Below are positions 13,759 through 21,754 of a stretch of 26,962 bases of DNA, one piece after another; position 1 is the stretch's first letter; every line of letters begins with the position of its first letter. The DNA comes from Holosporales bacterium (GTDB lineage: Bacteria; Pseudomonadota; Alphaproteobacteria; RUG11792), in the NCBI GenBank assembly GCA_031267075.1, contig JAIRZU010000072.1:1-26962 (forward strand). The letters run 5' to 3'. The notes below the pieces were generated by a model. That model was not told the DNA's origin. It did no database searches and was given only the letters and a program-made list of their open reading frames with translations. Both the position numbers and the translations under genes were made by a program.

Positions 13759-15282
13759 TTACTTATCAAAGCTCAGGAGTCTGTACTGGAGGGCTTCGGC
13801 GACGTGTTGCTGTGTGATTTGCGTTGAGCCGCTGAGGTCGGCGATTGTTCTTGCAACCCTCAAAATCTTGTGGCATCCTCTTGTTGAGATGTCGGAGTGC
13901 CTGACGGCCTTTTGGAAGAAGCCAGCTGCTTCAGTGTCGAGCTTCGTGATATCCTCTAGGTATCTACCGCTGACCTTTCCATTAAGATAGCTGCCTTTGC
14001 AGTCTTTTGTCTGTGCTCGTGCGCGCTGCCGAGCTCTTGCTCCCGCAACCCTAGCACGCATCACCTTCGATTCAGTTCTCGGTTCATTGTCAAACAGCTC
14101 TGATACCTTAACGCTGCTGACATAGATAACTATATCAAACCTATCGAGAATTGGTCCAGAGATTTTGTTCCTGTACTCGATGGCGCACCTGGGAGCCTTT
14201 GAGCACTGCTTCTTGTTATCTCCATACGACCCGCATTTACAAGGGTTCATCGCTGCGATTAGCTGTATGTTGGAGGGGTATGTGACATGCTCCTTCGCCC
14301 TCGAGATTGTAATGCTATTCGTTTCAAGCGGTTGCCTCAGTGCCTCAATAGCGCTCCTTTGAAACTCCGGTAGTTCATCGAGAAACAGGATCCCATTATG
14401 GGCGAGGGATAGCTCTCCAGGTTTAGCGTCTGCTCCACCACCAACCATCGATATGAATGATGCTGAGTGATGTGGTTCTCTGTATGGAGGCGTGTACACA
14501 AGCCCCTCCTCAGGTAGCATTCCGGCGAGACTGTATATGCATGTCGTCTCCAAGGCCTCCTCCGGTGTTAGTAGCGGGAGTATGGTTCTTGCCCTAGCGG
14601 CCAGCATGGACTTCCCGGAGCCAGGTGGCCCCACCATCAGTACGTTATGGTTCCCAGCTGCGGCTACCTCGATGGCTCGCTTCGCTACTAGCTGACCTCT
14701 GACGTCCCACATATCTATCCCGTAATCAGGCTCCTTCTGCTTCGGACACTGTGCAGTGGGAGGAGCCAGCTGCGATGAGCCCCTCAGGTGATTGATAAGC
14801 GATACGATGCTAGGAGCAGCTATGACTCCATCATTCCCACTCCAGACAGCCTCCTTCTCACAGGCCTTCGGACATATTATCGACATGCTCTTCTCATTCG
14901 CCAGCATCGCTGCACATATAGTTCCGGATATGTATGGTAGGGCGCCGTCAAGTCCCAGCTCCCCAACCGCTATTGCATTTTCAAGAACCGAAACATCTAT
15001 CGCATCCATCGCACCGAGGATCGATAGGGCAATCGGCAGATCGTAGTGCGAGCCAGCTTTCGGGATATCGGCCGGAGCCATATTTACGATAACTCTCTTC
15101 TGCGGGAACCCGAGCCCTATCTGAAAAAATGTTGACCTTATCCTCTCCTTAGCTTCTCCAACAGTTTTATCTGGAAGGCCTACGATGCAGAACGACGCCA
15201 TTCCAGGAGAGATCTGCGACTCCACAATAATCTCGATAGGCTTCATTCCGATGAAGGCGACTGTCCTTGCCCTAGAGACCAT
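13759..15282 (-). CDS. comM: ComM/YifB family Mg-chelatase-like AAA ATPase
   Basis: 507 residues, normal length. In naturally transformable bacteria ComM is a hexameric helicase that promotes branch migration during integration of incoming DNA. The N-terminal Lon-protease-like S5 domain (residues 1-160) has GLPDKTVGEAKERIRS and VNMAPADIPKAGSHYDLPIAL. The AAA core has Walker A GPPGSGKSM near 215, Walker B GILFLDELPEF near 297, the MNPCKCGSYGD zinc-like motif near 343 and an arginine-rich sensor helix. The C-terminal helical lid ends QHVAEALQYR. Start ATG 15282 is 46 bases after the DUF4167 stop, so they probably share a transcript. Confidence 0.93.
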   Translation of the reverse strand: MVSRARTVAFIGMKPIEIIVESQISPGMASFCIVGLPDKTVGEAKERIRSTFFQIGLGFPQKRVIVNMAPADIPKAGSHYDLPIALSILGAMDAIDVSVLENAIAVGELGLDGALPYISGTICAAMLANEKSMSIICPKACEKEAVWSGNDGVIAAPSIVSLINHLRGSSQLAPPTAQCPKQKEPDYGIDMWDVRGQLVAKRAIEVAAAGNHNVLMVGPPGSGKSMLAARARTILPLLTPEEALETTCIYSLAGMLPEEGLVYTPPYREPHHSASFISMVGGGADAKPGELSLAHNGILFLDELPEFQRSAIEALRQPLETNSITISRAKEHVTYPSNIQLIAAMNPCKCGSYGDNKKQCSKAPRCAIEYRNKISGPILDRFDIVIYVSSVKVSELFDNEPRTESKVMRARVAGARARQRARAQTKDCKGSYLNGKVSGRYLEDITKLDTEAAGFFQKAVRHSDISTRGCHKILRVARTIADLSGSTQITQQHVAEALQYRLLSFDK

Positions 15283-15328
15283 AAAATTCTGCCAAGCGTT
15301 AGTGCAATGTTAGTGTACCCCAAAAAGT

Positions 15329-15904
15329 TTAAGAAACCGTTTCTTCTGACTGCGATAATTTCGGCTTCACACTTCGCCTTACGACCTTACGTTTTGGCTG
15401 GGGCTGAGAAGCTTCGTCTTCAGATTCCGTCTTCACCTTCCGTGGTGCCGCAGCACTCTTAGGCTTAGCCGTCTTTGGAGGACCAGAATCTACATCATCA
15501 GGCTTCTTTCGTAACTCTTCATGCTCGCTCTTTTGGGGCTCCCTGTGCACTGCGCTCTTGTGCTCCGTGTCTCCCACTACAAGTTCTGGTTCAGAAGGTT
15601 TGTGGGGAGGTCTATGGCTCGCAGCAGCGACTACACGTGAAGAGGTACCATTAGACTGTTGCCCGTAGGTATGCGCGCTGCCGCCACTGGAGTACTGCTC
15701 AGCACTACCACCATCGCGGTTCGGCTGACTATTTTGGGGCTTGTAATTCTTAGCGTTAATTAGCCTGCAGTAGTGTTCTGCGCATTGGAGGTTGTGCTCG
15801 CAGAGAACGCGGTCTCCCGCAGCAGAAGCCTCCCTGGCATAATTCATATACTTCGTCCTCATACTCTGATAGTACGCGGCCCCATTCGTATTTGCCTTCT
15901 TCAT
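15329..15904 (-). CDS. DUF4167 domain protein
   Basis: 191 residues from ATG 15904; a TTG at 15913 would add three residues. The N-terminus carries the DUF4167 signature: AAYYQSMRTKYMNYAREASAAGDRV followed by LQCAEHYCRLINA (about residues 9-55). The remainder is disordered and charged (Pro, Lys, Glu, Ser) with a basic end, common in this family. DUF4167 proteins occur mainly in Alphaproteobacteria and are of unknown function; the basic tail suggests nucleic-acid or ribosome contact, which is inference. It leads an apparent operon with comM and is divergent from SLR1, sharing a palindromic regulatory region. Confidence 0.82.
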   Translation of the reverse strand: MKKANTNGAAYYQSMRTKYMNYAREASAAGDRVLCEHNLQCAEHYCRLINAKNYKPQNSQPNRDGGSAEQYSSGGSAHTYGQQSNGTSSRVVAAASHRPPHKPSEPELVVGDTEHKSAVHREPQKSEHEELRKKPDDVDSGPPKTAKPKSAAAPRKVKTESEDEASQPQPKRKVVRRSVKPKLSQSEETVS

Positions 15905-15949
15905 ATAAACCAATCTTGACTAACATCTCACCCAGCACATTCTAGAACC

Positions 15950-15997
15950 ATTATATCATAATCCATGCGGAACTGGAAATAGCTACTTAACGCCCAT
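15950..15997 (-). promoter_or_regulatory. promoter of DUF4167-comM with ATGGGCGT box
   Basis: Minus strand: ATGGGCGT (15990-15997), TTTCCA (15974-15979), 18-base spacer, TATAAT (15950-15955). Confidence 0.6.
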
Positions 15998-16009
15998 GAA
16001 CGCATGGGC
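15992..16009. promoter_or_regulatory. palindrome GCCCATG-AACG-CATGGGC, possible shared operator
   Basis: Perfect 7-bp inverted repeat with a 4-base centre. Each half supplies the ATGGGC box of one of the two divergent promoters (DUF4167 left, SLR1 right), so a dimeric regulator could act on both. Confidence 0.55.
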
Positions 16010-16051
16010 TAAATATGGAGCTTGCCCTTAATCTCGTGAGCACGTTATAAT
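16004..16051 (+). promoter_or_regulatory. promoter of SLR1
   Basis: ATGGGC (16004-16009), TTGCCC (16022-16027), 18-base spacer, consensus TATAAT (16046-16051). Confidence 0.65.
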
Positions 16052-16090
16052 GTACCTTAGCACGGGAGGAAATTTTGGGGAGGATGGGCG

Positions 16091-16933
16091 ATGTTAACCC
16101 GCCATATAAAATGTTCGATTCTGTTGTGTGTTTGCTACGCTACCGCAGCTATCGCGACAGCGAGTAGCGATGCTCCCAGGATGCGCATGACGCCGGAGCA
16201 ACGTTTCGCAGAATGCAGTGAGGCAGCCATGAGCGGAAAAGGCCCCGAGCTGCTGAACCTCGGAAAATGCTACGAGGAGGGAATTGGCACTCCTTGCAAT
16301 CCGAATATGGCGATCTCGTGCTACAGGGCTGCAGCCAAGCAGGGGAGTGGCCCCGGCTACTCGGATCTGGGGCGCATGCTAAAACAAAATCCGAGCCTAG
16401 TGGCCCCTGGAGATCCAACACCGAACCAGTGCTTCAAGACTGCAGCCCATCTCGGAGACCTATTCGCCATGTGCGAATACGCAGACATTCTGATGGATGA
16501 AGGCCGAAAGGCAAATGAGTCCAAATACATAGCGAGCGATCTTGACGCGCAGGCACTATACACCCAAGCAATCGATCTCCTCAAGCGAGCAGCCCTCCGC
16601 GACTATCCTACAGCACAACGCAGACTGGCACACTTCACTGGTTCATCCGATGCAGGCAAGAGGGCTGCCCTTAACCTGCTCGAAAAGGCGGCCGCTCAGG
16701 AGGACATGAATGCGCAATACGAACTGGCGTACTGTCACGAGTGCGGTATTGGCTGTCCAAAAGACCCGTGGCTGGCCCTTCAGGAGTACCTGGCCGTAGC
16801 CGCAAGAGAGGGAGAGAACAAGATGGCTGCTATTGCAGCCTGCAAACGCCTGAGATCCGAATCAGCTTCCCCCGTACCTGCAAAAGACCGAAGTCCAGAC
16901 CGTCCCCCACCGAGAAGACCACCTCCAGGCTGA
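16091..16933 (+). CDS. SLR1: secreted Sel1-like repeat protein
   Basis: 280 residues; ATG 16091 preceded by GGGGAGG. Signal peptide MLTRHIKCSILLCVCYATAA with likely cleavage after AIATA. Sel1-type helical repeats follow: LNLGKCYEEGIGTPCNPNMA near 55, a variant ALYTQAIDLLKRAALRDYPTAQRRLAH near 155, ALNLLEKAAAQEDMNAQYELAYCHECGIGCPKDP near 195, then ALQEYLAVAAREGE. The end is proline-rich (RPPPRRPPPG). Sel1 repeats form solenoids that bind proteins, and secreted ones in intracellular bacteria often act at the host interface; that role is inference here. Tandem paralogue of SLR2 with closely similar signal peptide, promoter and C-terminus. Confidence 0.82.
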   Translation: MLTRHIKCSILLCVCYATAAIATASSDAPRMRMTPEQRFAECSEAAMSGKGPELLNLGKCYEEGIGTPCNPNMAISCYRAAAKQGSGPGYSDLGRMLKQNPSLVAPGDPTPNQCFKTAAHLGDLFAMCEYADILMDEGRKANESKYIASDLDAQALYTQAIDLLKRAALRDYPTAQRRLAHFTGSSDAGKRAALNLLEKAAAQEDMNAQYELAYCHECGIGCPKDPWLALQEYLAVAAREGENKMAAIAACKRLRSESASPVPAKDRSPDRPPPRRPPPG

Positions 16934-17120
16934 GAGAGCGCTGGAGAATACCTTGGAACGAGCGAGCACTACAGCCTGAACAATCCATCCTGACGAACTG
17001 CCTTCCCTTGGATGTCGCTCTACTTAGTTACGGTCTCAATTGTGTAGCACCTCATACACAGTTCTGCCTTTCTCTGGAACTACGGGACGATACAGGTTAC
17101 TGATCTTACTGTGTAGGTGA

Positions 17121-17190
17121 CATACCTGCATGCATAGGCCTCCTGAAATGAATTAAGTCTTAATACTCATTCTAGAGGCCTCTGGGTATG
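17121..17190. repeat. long imperfect palindrome between SLR1 and SLR2
   Basis: Core 17136-17181: AGGCCTC...ATTAAG-T-CTTAAT...GAGGCCT with closely complementary arms of about 22 bases. An outer pair, CATACC (17121) and GGTATG (17190), extends it to 70 bases. A T-run is absent, so it is not a classic terminator; it resembles a MITE-like or transcript-end hairpin. The rest of the 448-base gap holds a second smaller inverted repeat (ACACATAT near 17223 and ATATGTGT near 17270) and the SLR2 promoter; I see no gene. Confidence 0.6.
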
Positions 17191-17312
17191 AACTGAATAT
17201 GGGCATAACTCTGCTGAGTTACACACATATTTCCGTTCACAACATCTGCTATTTTTTCTCATATGTGTCTGAACTTAGGCACGCCCATGAACGCCCAAGA
17301 CACATATGGGAC

Positions 17313-17342
17313 TTGCATTTAATCTCATGAATACGTTATAAT
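17313..17342 (+). promoter_or_regulatory. promoter of SLR2
   Basis: TTGCAT (17313-17318), 18-base spacer, TATAAT (17337-17342). Duplicate of the SLR1 promoter: CGCCCATGAACGC is kept upstream (from 17282), but the proximal ATGGGC box is replaced by CCAAGA, so the palindrome is broken. Confidence 0.6.
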
Positions 17343-17381
17343 ATACATTAGTATGGGAGGAAATTTTATGGAGGAGGGGAG

Positions 17382-18218
17382 ATGTTAAACAGGTATATAA
17401 AGTGTTCGATTCTGCTGTGTGTTTGCTGCGCTAACGCAGCTATCGCGACTGCGAGTAGCAATGCTCCTAGAGTCATGCCGCCAGGACAAGATGTCTTGGC
17501 CCTCAGTAGGAAAGCTGTAAGCGGGGATGCAAAGGCGATGGTAGTTCTTGCTGATCTCCATGAACGAGGAATTGGCACCCCTTCTAATACAGGTATGGCA
17601 GTATCATGGAACAGGCGTGCAGCACTGGAAGGAAATGAGGCCGACGGGTGGGCGAATTGGGGCCGCCTAATGGAAGAAGGAGCTCAAGGGACACCAGGGG
17701 AGCCCACTCCAATTGAGTGCTTCGAGAAAGCAGCCAAGCTTGGAAATTCATTCGCTCAACGTAAACATGCAGACTACCTAACGGACCAGGGCCTGAAGCT
17801 AAAGGAATCTGGATCATTATTAGGCAAGTTTAATGCGACGATATGCTTCTCTCAAGCGGCAGACCTATATAAGGAGGCTGCCACTGCCGGGGATCCTATA
17901 GCGCAGTGGAGATTAGGAGATCTCATGGGCTCATCCGAGCCATGTAGACAGGCGGCCTATATGTGGTATCAAAAAGCGGCAGATCAGGGAAATGTAACTG
18001 GACGATGCAAAGCCGCCTACTGTCTTGAACATGGCTATGGTTGCCCCAAGGATCTGTGGAGAGCCGCCCAGGAATACTTGATTATAGCAAGACAAGGAAA
18101 TGAGATGGCGATCGATGCGTGCATACGCCTACAGGAGCACCTCACCCCTGCTTCCTTCCAAGCCATGCTGGCTCTGAACCCCAATCACCCACCACCGAGA
18201 AGATCATCTCCAGGCTGA
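17382..18218 (+). CDS. SLR2: secreted Sel1-like repeat protein
   Basis: 278 residues; ATG 17382 preceded by GGAGGAGGGGAG. Signal peptide MLNRYIKCSILLCVCCANAA, cleavage likely after AIATA. Sel1-type repeats: AMVVLADLHERGIGTPSNTGMAVSW near 50, CFEKAAKLGNSFAQRKHADYL near 112, LYKEAATAGDPIAQWRLGDLM near 160, MWYQKAADQGNVTGRCKAAYCLEHGYGCPKDL near 193. It ends PPPRRSSPG like SLR1. Signal peptide and termini are conserved while the central repeats have diverged, consistent with a tandem gene duplication followed by diversification. The 239 bases after it hold no gene that I can support. Confidence 0.82.
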   Translation: MLNRYIKCSILLCVCCANAAIATASSNAPRVMPPGQDVLALSRKAVSGDAKAMVVLADLHERGIGTPSNTGMAVSWNRRAALEGNEADGWANWGRLMEEGAQGTPGEPTPIECFEKAAKLGNSFAQRKHADYLTDQGLKLKESGSLLGKFNATICFSQAADLYKEAATAGDPIAQWRLGDLMGSSEPCRQAAYMWYQKAADQGNVTGRCKAAYCLEHGYGCPKDLWRAAQEYLIIARQGNEMAIDACIRLQEHLTPASFQAMLALNPNHPPPRRSSPG

Positions 18219-18457
18219 TGAGTTCAGAGGCGGGAATGTCACGGTGTACTAACTGGGGTTGCAATGCTACTTACACAACGGCCTCTCTCCACCAACAGAA
18301 CCCATTTTAGCTAAAGCGGATCCCCCATGCTAAAGATACGACTTGGTCACCCATGCGCTTTTCGGATGAATTTGCGATGCTTTGAAATTTCTGGTATGCA
18401 GCGGGAGAGCCGTGTGATACAATCTTGCACATCGGCCCCAGTAAGCGATATGATAAT

Positions 18458-19822
18458 ATGAGAAACATGATCACAACGAAACTAATCATACGAAGCGTTC
18501 TCGCCATAGCAGCCTGCTCAACCTGTGCAGTAGCAAGCGGGCCAACGCCGCGATTAGCAAGTAGCATGGGAGGTACGCCAGGAGCCAGGCCACCTCTCGA
18601 CGCAGCTATTACAGAGAAGGTAGAAAGTATACGGCAGCAATTGTATGGAATGGCGATCATACCGGAAGAGCCGAGACGGCGCACGAGCTCTGATCCACGA
18701 CTGGACGCAATAAGCGAGCGACGTGAAGAGATATCTGCACAAATCCTGCAGCACATGGCCCAAATCCTGCAGCAAAGCGTGGATGGAATTCAGAGAGCAC
18801 AGCTCAGAGAAATTACCAAATATGCCAAAGGAATAACTGACGAGCAGTACAGGCTAGAAAACGAGATAAACGCCCTTCAACAAAAGTTACAGTCTGCATC
18901 ACCACCCGGTGACACAGCGGAAGATGCGGCTCCCCCGCCCGGACCACCAACCGACGAGCTAACCAGGCTAACCGCTGAGTTGGAAAATCTCCGGGGTGAG
19001 AACGGCAAGCTGAAGCCGGCGGCGCAGCGAGCAGACAGCCTGGAAGCCAAAGTTGCCAGGCTAGCCGCTGAGGTAGAGAAGCTCCTGAGTGAGAATGGTG
19101 AGCTGCAAAAGGAACGAGGAACAGCAGCCGAAGCGTATAGGAAACTCATGAGCAGCAACGGTGAACTGCAGCAAACAGCAGACCAATTGAGCCGCAAGCT
19201 GACCCAAGCAAATGATGAAATAGAGAAGCTCCGAGAAACTAACAACAAACTGCAGAAGCAGATCGAAGACCGGACGCAACTCCATGACGAAGAGCTCATC
19301 GATGCAATGCGAGGCCAGAAGCAAGACCTAGAACAGAAACATGCCGCGGATATTGCAGCCCTGAAGCAACAACTCGCCGAACTCGAGGCAGCGCCACAAC
19401 CCAGAGGTGGTAGAGTGCATGGACGGCAGGCTCTTATTCTGCCTGAGGAAGTCCCCGCAGATCTAAAGAAAGCCGTTGGATGGATTGCGGAGAACGGAAT
19501 CCTGGCAGCAGCGCAACGGATGGCCGAAGCCCAGCGAACGATCGTGCAGTTCAGGGCACAAAACAAGAAACCCGAGGCAGCCATCGAGACTCCGACAGGA
19601 GATAAAAAGACGGACAATCTTCGGAAGACGCTAAAACAAGCACAAAATGACCTCAGCGAGGCGAAGACCACGATAAAGGGGCAGAATACCGAGCTTGAAG
19701 AACGGCGCGGAGCATTCCAAGTACTGTATGATAAACATGAGAAACTGACAGGATATCTCAAGCGCCATTTATCACTCGACGCCAAAACAATCGAGCGGGC
19801 AGAGGACGGATTAATCTGGTAA
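18458..19822 (+). CDS. secreted coiled-coil protein (orphan)
   Basis: 454 residues from ATG 18458 (MRNMITTKL); ATG 18467 and an upstream in-frame ATG at 18425 are alternatives. A -10-like GATACAAT (18415-18422) argues for the later starts. Signal peptide MITTKLIIRSVLAIAACSTCAVAS; IAAC could serve as a lipobox, or cleavage may follow AVAS. Coils occupy about residues 80-150 and 175-310, with a repeating LxRLxAELExLxxENGxL pattern (TAELENLRGENGKLK, AAEVEKLLSENGELQ) typical of parallel coiled coils. A small folded segment (LPEEVPADLKKAVGWIAENG, near 335) and a C-terminal coil follow. Distinct signal peptide from family A, similar architecture. Function unknown; probably envelope or exported. Confidence 0.7.
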   Translation: MRNMITTKLIIRSVLAIAACSTCAVASGPTPRLASSMGGTPGARPPLDAAITEKVESIRQQLYGMAIIPEEPRRRTSSDPRLDAISERREEISAQILQHMAQILQQSVDGIQRAQLREITKYAKGITDEQYRLENEINALQQKLQSASPPGDTAEDAAPPPGPPTDELTRLTAELENLRGENGKLKPAAQRADSLEAKVARLAAEVEKLLSENGELQKERGTAAEAYRKLMSSNGELQQTADQLSRKLTQANDEIEKLRETNNKLQKQIEDRTQLHDEELIDAMRGQKQDLEQKHAADIAALKQQLAELEAAPQPRGGRVHGRQALILPEEVPADLKKAVGWIAENGILAAAQRMAEAQRTIVQFRAQNKKPEAAIETPTGDKKTDNLRKTLKQAQNDLSEAKTTIKGQNTELEERRGAFQVLYDKHEKLTGYLKRHLSLDAKTIERAEDGLIW

Positions 19823-19843
19823 CTCAGCTACCACGAAGAGAAG

Positions 19844-19867
19844 GCGCCTTGGTTCATGCTGAGGCGC
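19844..19867. terminator. hairpin between convergent genes
   Basis: GCGCCT / AGGCGC, 12-base loop, between the orphan coiled-coil stop (19822) and the stop of the small membrane peptide (19883). No T-run; weak candidate for a two-way terminator. Confidence 0.3.
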
Positions 19868-19880
19868 GTCAGGATGGTGG

Positions 19881-20024
19881 TTACGGAAGAGGTCTATTGC
19901 TTGCAATCACAACGTCTGTCTTCTCATAATATGATACTGGGATCTGGAATCCGAACGATGCGAAAAACAGTATCCCAAGGGCGAGGAGCACGACGAATGA
20001 TACCCACAGGAGCTTCAGTATCAT
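19881..20024 (-). CDS. 47-residue single-pass membrane peptide coupled to pth
   Basis: Begins MILKLLWVSFVVLLALGILF, a clear hydrophobic helix (about residues 4-23), followed by FASFGFQIPVSYYEKTDVVIA and ends SNRPLP. Its ATG overlaps the pth TGA by four bases (ATGA), a standard arrangement for translational coupling, and the frame closes at TAA 19881-19883. The overlap, the well-formed helix and the polar tail make it more than a chance frame. No homologue recognised. A role with peptidyl-tRNA hydrolase is not implied; the small size and location suggest an inner-membrane accessory peptide. Confidence 0.55.
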   Translation of the reverse strand: MILKLLWVSFVVLLALGILFFASFGFQIPVSYYEKTDVVIASNRPLP

Positions 20025-20599
20025 AGCCCCTTGGTGGCCTCGATAATGCGATTGATAACATGAGCCTTGTCGCCCTCAGCCAACAGCAGCTCTACAATGT
20101 ACCCGGTTATGATACGGAGAAGGAGAGCCATCTTCTCGAGCTCATCCTTATAGAACGGGGACAGAACGTAATCAGCTACTTTGTCTTTCAGCAGTGGTCT
20201 CCCGACGCCTATCCGGATCCTCCAGTAATTCTTGCCGATAAGTCGATCGATGTCGCGGAGGCCATTATGGCCACCATTCCCACCAGCAAATTTTATCTTC
20301 ACCTCTAGGGGGTTTAGGTCTATGTCATCATGTACGACAACTACGTCGCTGGAATTAACCTTGAAGAATGACATTACCTCCAGTACAGCCTTCCCGCTTA
20401 GATTCATGAACGTCTGCGGCTTCAGGATGATAACCTTCACACCGTCTACCGTCTTCTCAGCGCACAGAGAACTTCGCTTAGTCTTAAAGTCAGACGCCCC
20501 AAGTTCCCACGCCAGGCAGTCCGCGAACATGAACCCAACGTTATGACGCGTATACAGATAGGTTAACCCTGGATTACCAAGGCCTACTACTAAGAACAC
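20021..20599 (-). CDS. pth: peptidyl-tRNA hydrolase
   Basis: 192 residues from GTG 20599, two bases after the rplY stop. Releases peptides from prematurely dissociated peptidyl-tRNA. Family motifs: VVGLGNPGLTYLYTRHNVGF with the catalytic His near residue 19, KPQTFMNLSGKAV near 60 with the conserved Asn, VVVHDDIDL near 88, GGNGGHNGLRDI near 108 and RIRIGVGRP near 130. The GTG start, with its ribosome site inside the rplY end, suggests coupling; rplY-pth adjacency is very common in bacteria. It overlaps a small membrane peptide gene at its 3' end. Confidence 0.95.
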   Translation of the reverse strand: MFLVVGLGNPGLTYLYTRHNVGFMFADCLAWELGASDFKTKRSSLCAEKTVDGVKVIILKPQTFMNLSGKAVLEVMSFFKVNSSDVVVVHDDIDLNPLEVKIKFAGGNGGHNGLRDIDRLIGKNYWRIRIGVGRPLLKDKVADYVLSPFYKDELEKMALLLRIITGYIVELLLAEGDKAHVINRIIEATKGL

Positions 20600-20601
20600 T
20601 C

Positions 20602-21228
20602 TTACCCAGCTGCGGCCTCCGCTTCCTCACTAGCACCATCAGCAGAGCCTGAATCATCAGCAGGGCCCACTCTTGCTCCGACTATAGTGGCGATAATTGC
20701 ATCCCGCTCAGGGTGAGCCGCCGTTACCCCATCCGGAAGCTTGATATCAGCTAGCAATAGCGAATCACCTATCTCCTTCCCAGTGACATCGATGATGATA
20801 CTCGCTGGAATCGATACTGGAGAGCAGATGCACTCGAGGTTGTGAACAACGACGTTTATTACGCCACCTCGCTTGAGACCAGGGGACTTAAGTTCATTAA
20901 TGAACTCAATCACGATCCCGACCCGCACCGTCGAATCCTTCGAGATTCTCTGGAAATCAACGTGAACAGGTTCACCGGTTACTGGGTGAAGCACAACCTC
21001 CTTCGGAAGAAATTGCTCATGCTTGGAGTTAAGATCGACGTCTATCACATGGCCCAAGAAAGCCCTGCTGCCACACTCCAGCCTTAGCTCCTTAGCGCCA
21101 ATAGCCACTAATTCAGGATCTGAGCCTCCGCCATATATAACACCTGGAACGAATCCAGAGTGACGTAACTTCCTGGCCTCGCGCTTCCCAGATGCGTTTC
21201 TTGCCACAATCCTCAAACTCGATGCCAT
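20602..21228 (-). CDS. rplY: 50S ribosomal protein L25 (CTC type)
   Basis: 208 residues, the long CTC/TL5 form with a second C-terminal beta domain. Binds 5S rRNA. The N-terminal L25 fold shows RNASGKREARKLRHSGFVPGVIYG (about 8-34) and LHPVTGEPVHVDFQRI near 80, followed by the CTC domain with GVINVVVHNLECICSPVSIPASIIIDVTG (about 120-150). It ends in an acidic Ala-rich tail (SADGASEEAEAAAG). First gene of rplY-pth-small membrane peptide, driven by a box-type promoter. Confidence 0.95.
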   Translation of the reverse strand: MASSLRIVARNASGKREARKLRHSGFVPGVIYGGGSDPELVAIGAKELRLECGSRAFLGHVIDVDLNSKHEQFLPKEVVLHPVTGEPVHVDFQRISKDSTVRVGIVIEFINELKSPGLKRGGVINVVVHNLECICSPVSIPASIIIDVTGKEIGDSLLLADIKLPDGVTAAHPERDAIIATIVGARVGPADDSGSADGASEEAEAAAG

Positions 21229-21267
21229 ACAATTACCCTCAGCGAAACGGACACTCCAAACATGGCT

Positions 21268-21313
21268 AGTATACCGTGCCCCCTCACGAGATGTAAATGC
21301 TTTTTACGCCCAT
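21268..21313 (-). promoter_or_regulatory. promoter of rplY-pth with ATGGGCGT box
   Basis: Minus strand: ATGGGCGT (21306-21313), TTTACA (21292-21297), 18-base spacer, TATACT (21268-21273). Confidence 0.6.
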
Positions 21314-21457
21314 GTGAAACCTCTTCGTATGTGAAGATTGGATTACTAGCTTCGCACCTTCACCAGAAAAATATGACGTGACAACCGCGTATCAGTGTGT
21401 TAACATGCTATAACGGTGATGATAACTATTAAGTGCTGTGAACAGAGGAGTTGACGT

Positions 21458-21754
21458 ATGAACGATCAAGATGAGGTGGGGCTTTTTGAAGCCATCTCGA
21501 TGTTTGAAAGTGCCGATGAGGCAGAGAGGTTTTTAATGGATCTCTGTACTCCTCAGGAGATCAAGACGTTCAAGGAAAGGTATGCGGTGTGTAAGCTGCT
21601 GTACTCTCAAAAGTTTTCATATAGAGAGATTAGCAAGATGACTGGAGCCAGCACGACCACGATTTCGAGGGTCGCTAGGTTTTTGAATAACAGCCCATAC
21701 AACGGGTATATGGAGTGCCTCAAGAAGAGTACCGAAAGGAGGAAGGGATGTTAA
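21458..21754 (+). CDS. YerC/YecD-family TrpR-related DNA-binding protein
   Basis: 98 residues. Shares the TrpR helix-turn-helix: TPQEIKTFKERYAVCKLLYSQKFSYREISKMTGASTTTISRVARFLN (about residues 31-77), the same as YerC/YecD proteins, usually annotated TrpR-like. The tail GYMECLK resembles the family ending. A -10-like TATAAC lies at 21409-21414. It overlaps the next start by seven bases, so it leads and probably autoregulates the importer operon; a role as sensor of the imported amino acid is inferred from TrpR homology and position. Confidence 0.85.
   Translation: MNDQDEVGLFEAISMFESADEAERFLMDLCTPQEIKTFKERYAVCKLLYSQKFSYREISKMTGASTTTISRVARFLNNSPYNGYMECLKKSTERRKGC

Noticed and set aside
18877..19785. 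302-codon minus frame opposite the orphan coiled-coil gene
   Set aside because: Poly-Ser/Cys/Phe composition is the usual complement of Glu/Lys/Gln-rich coding sequence; the + frame has a signal peptide and heptads.
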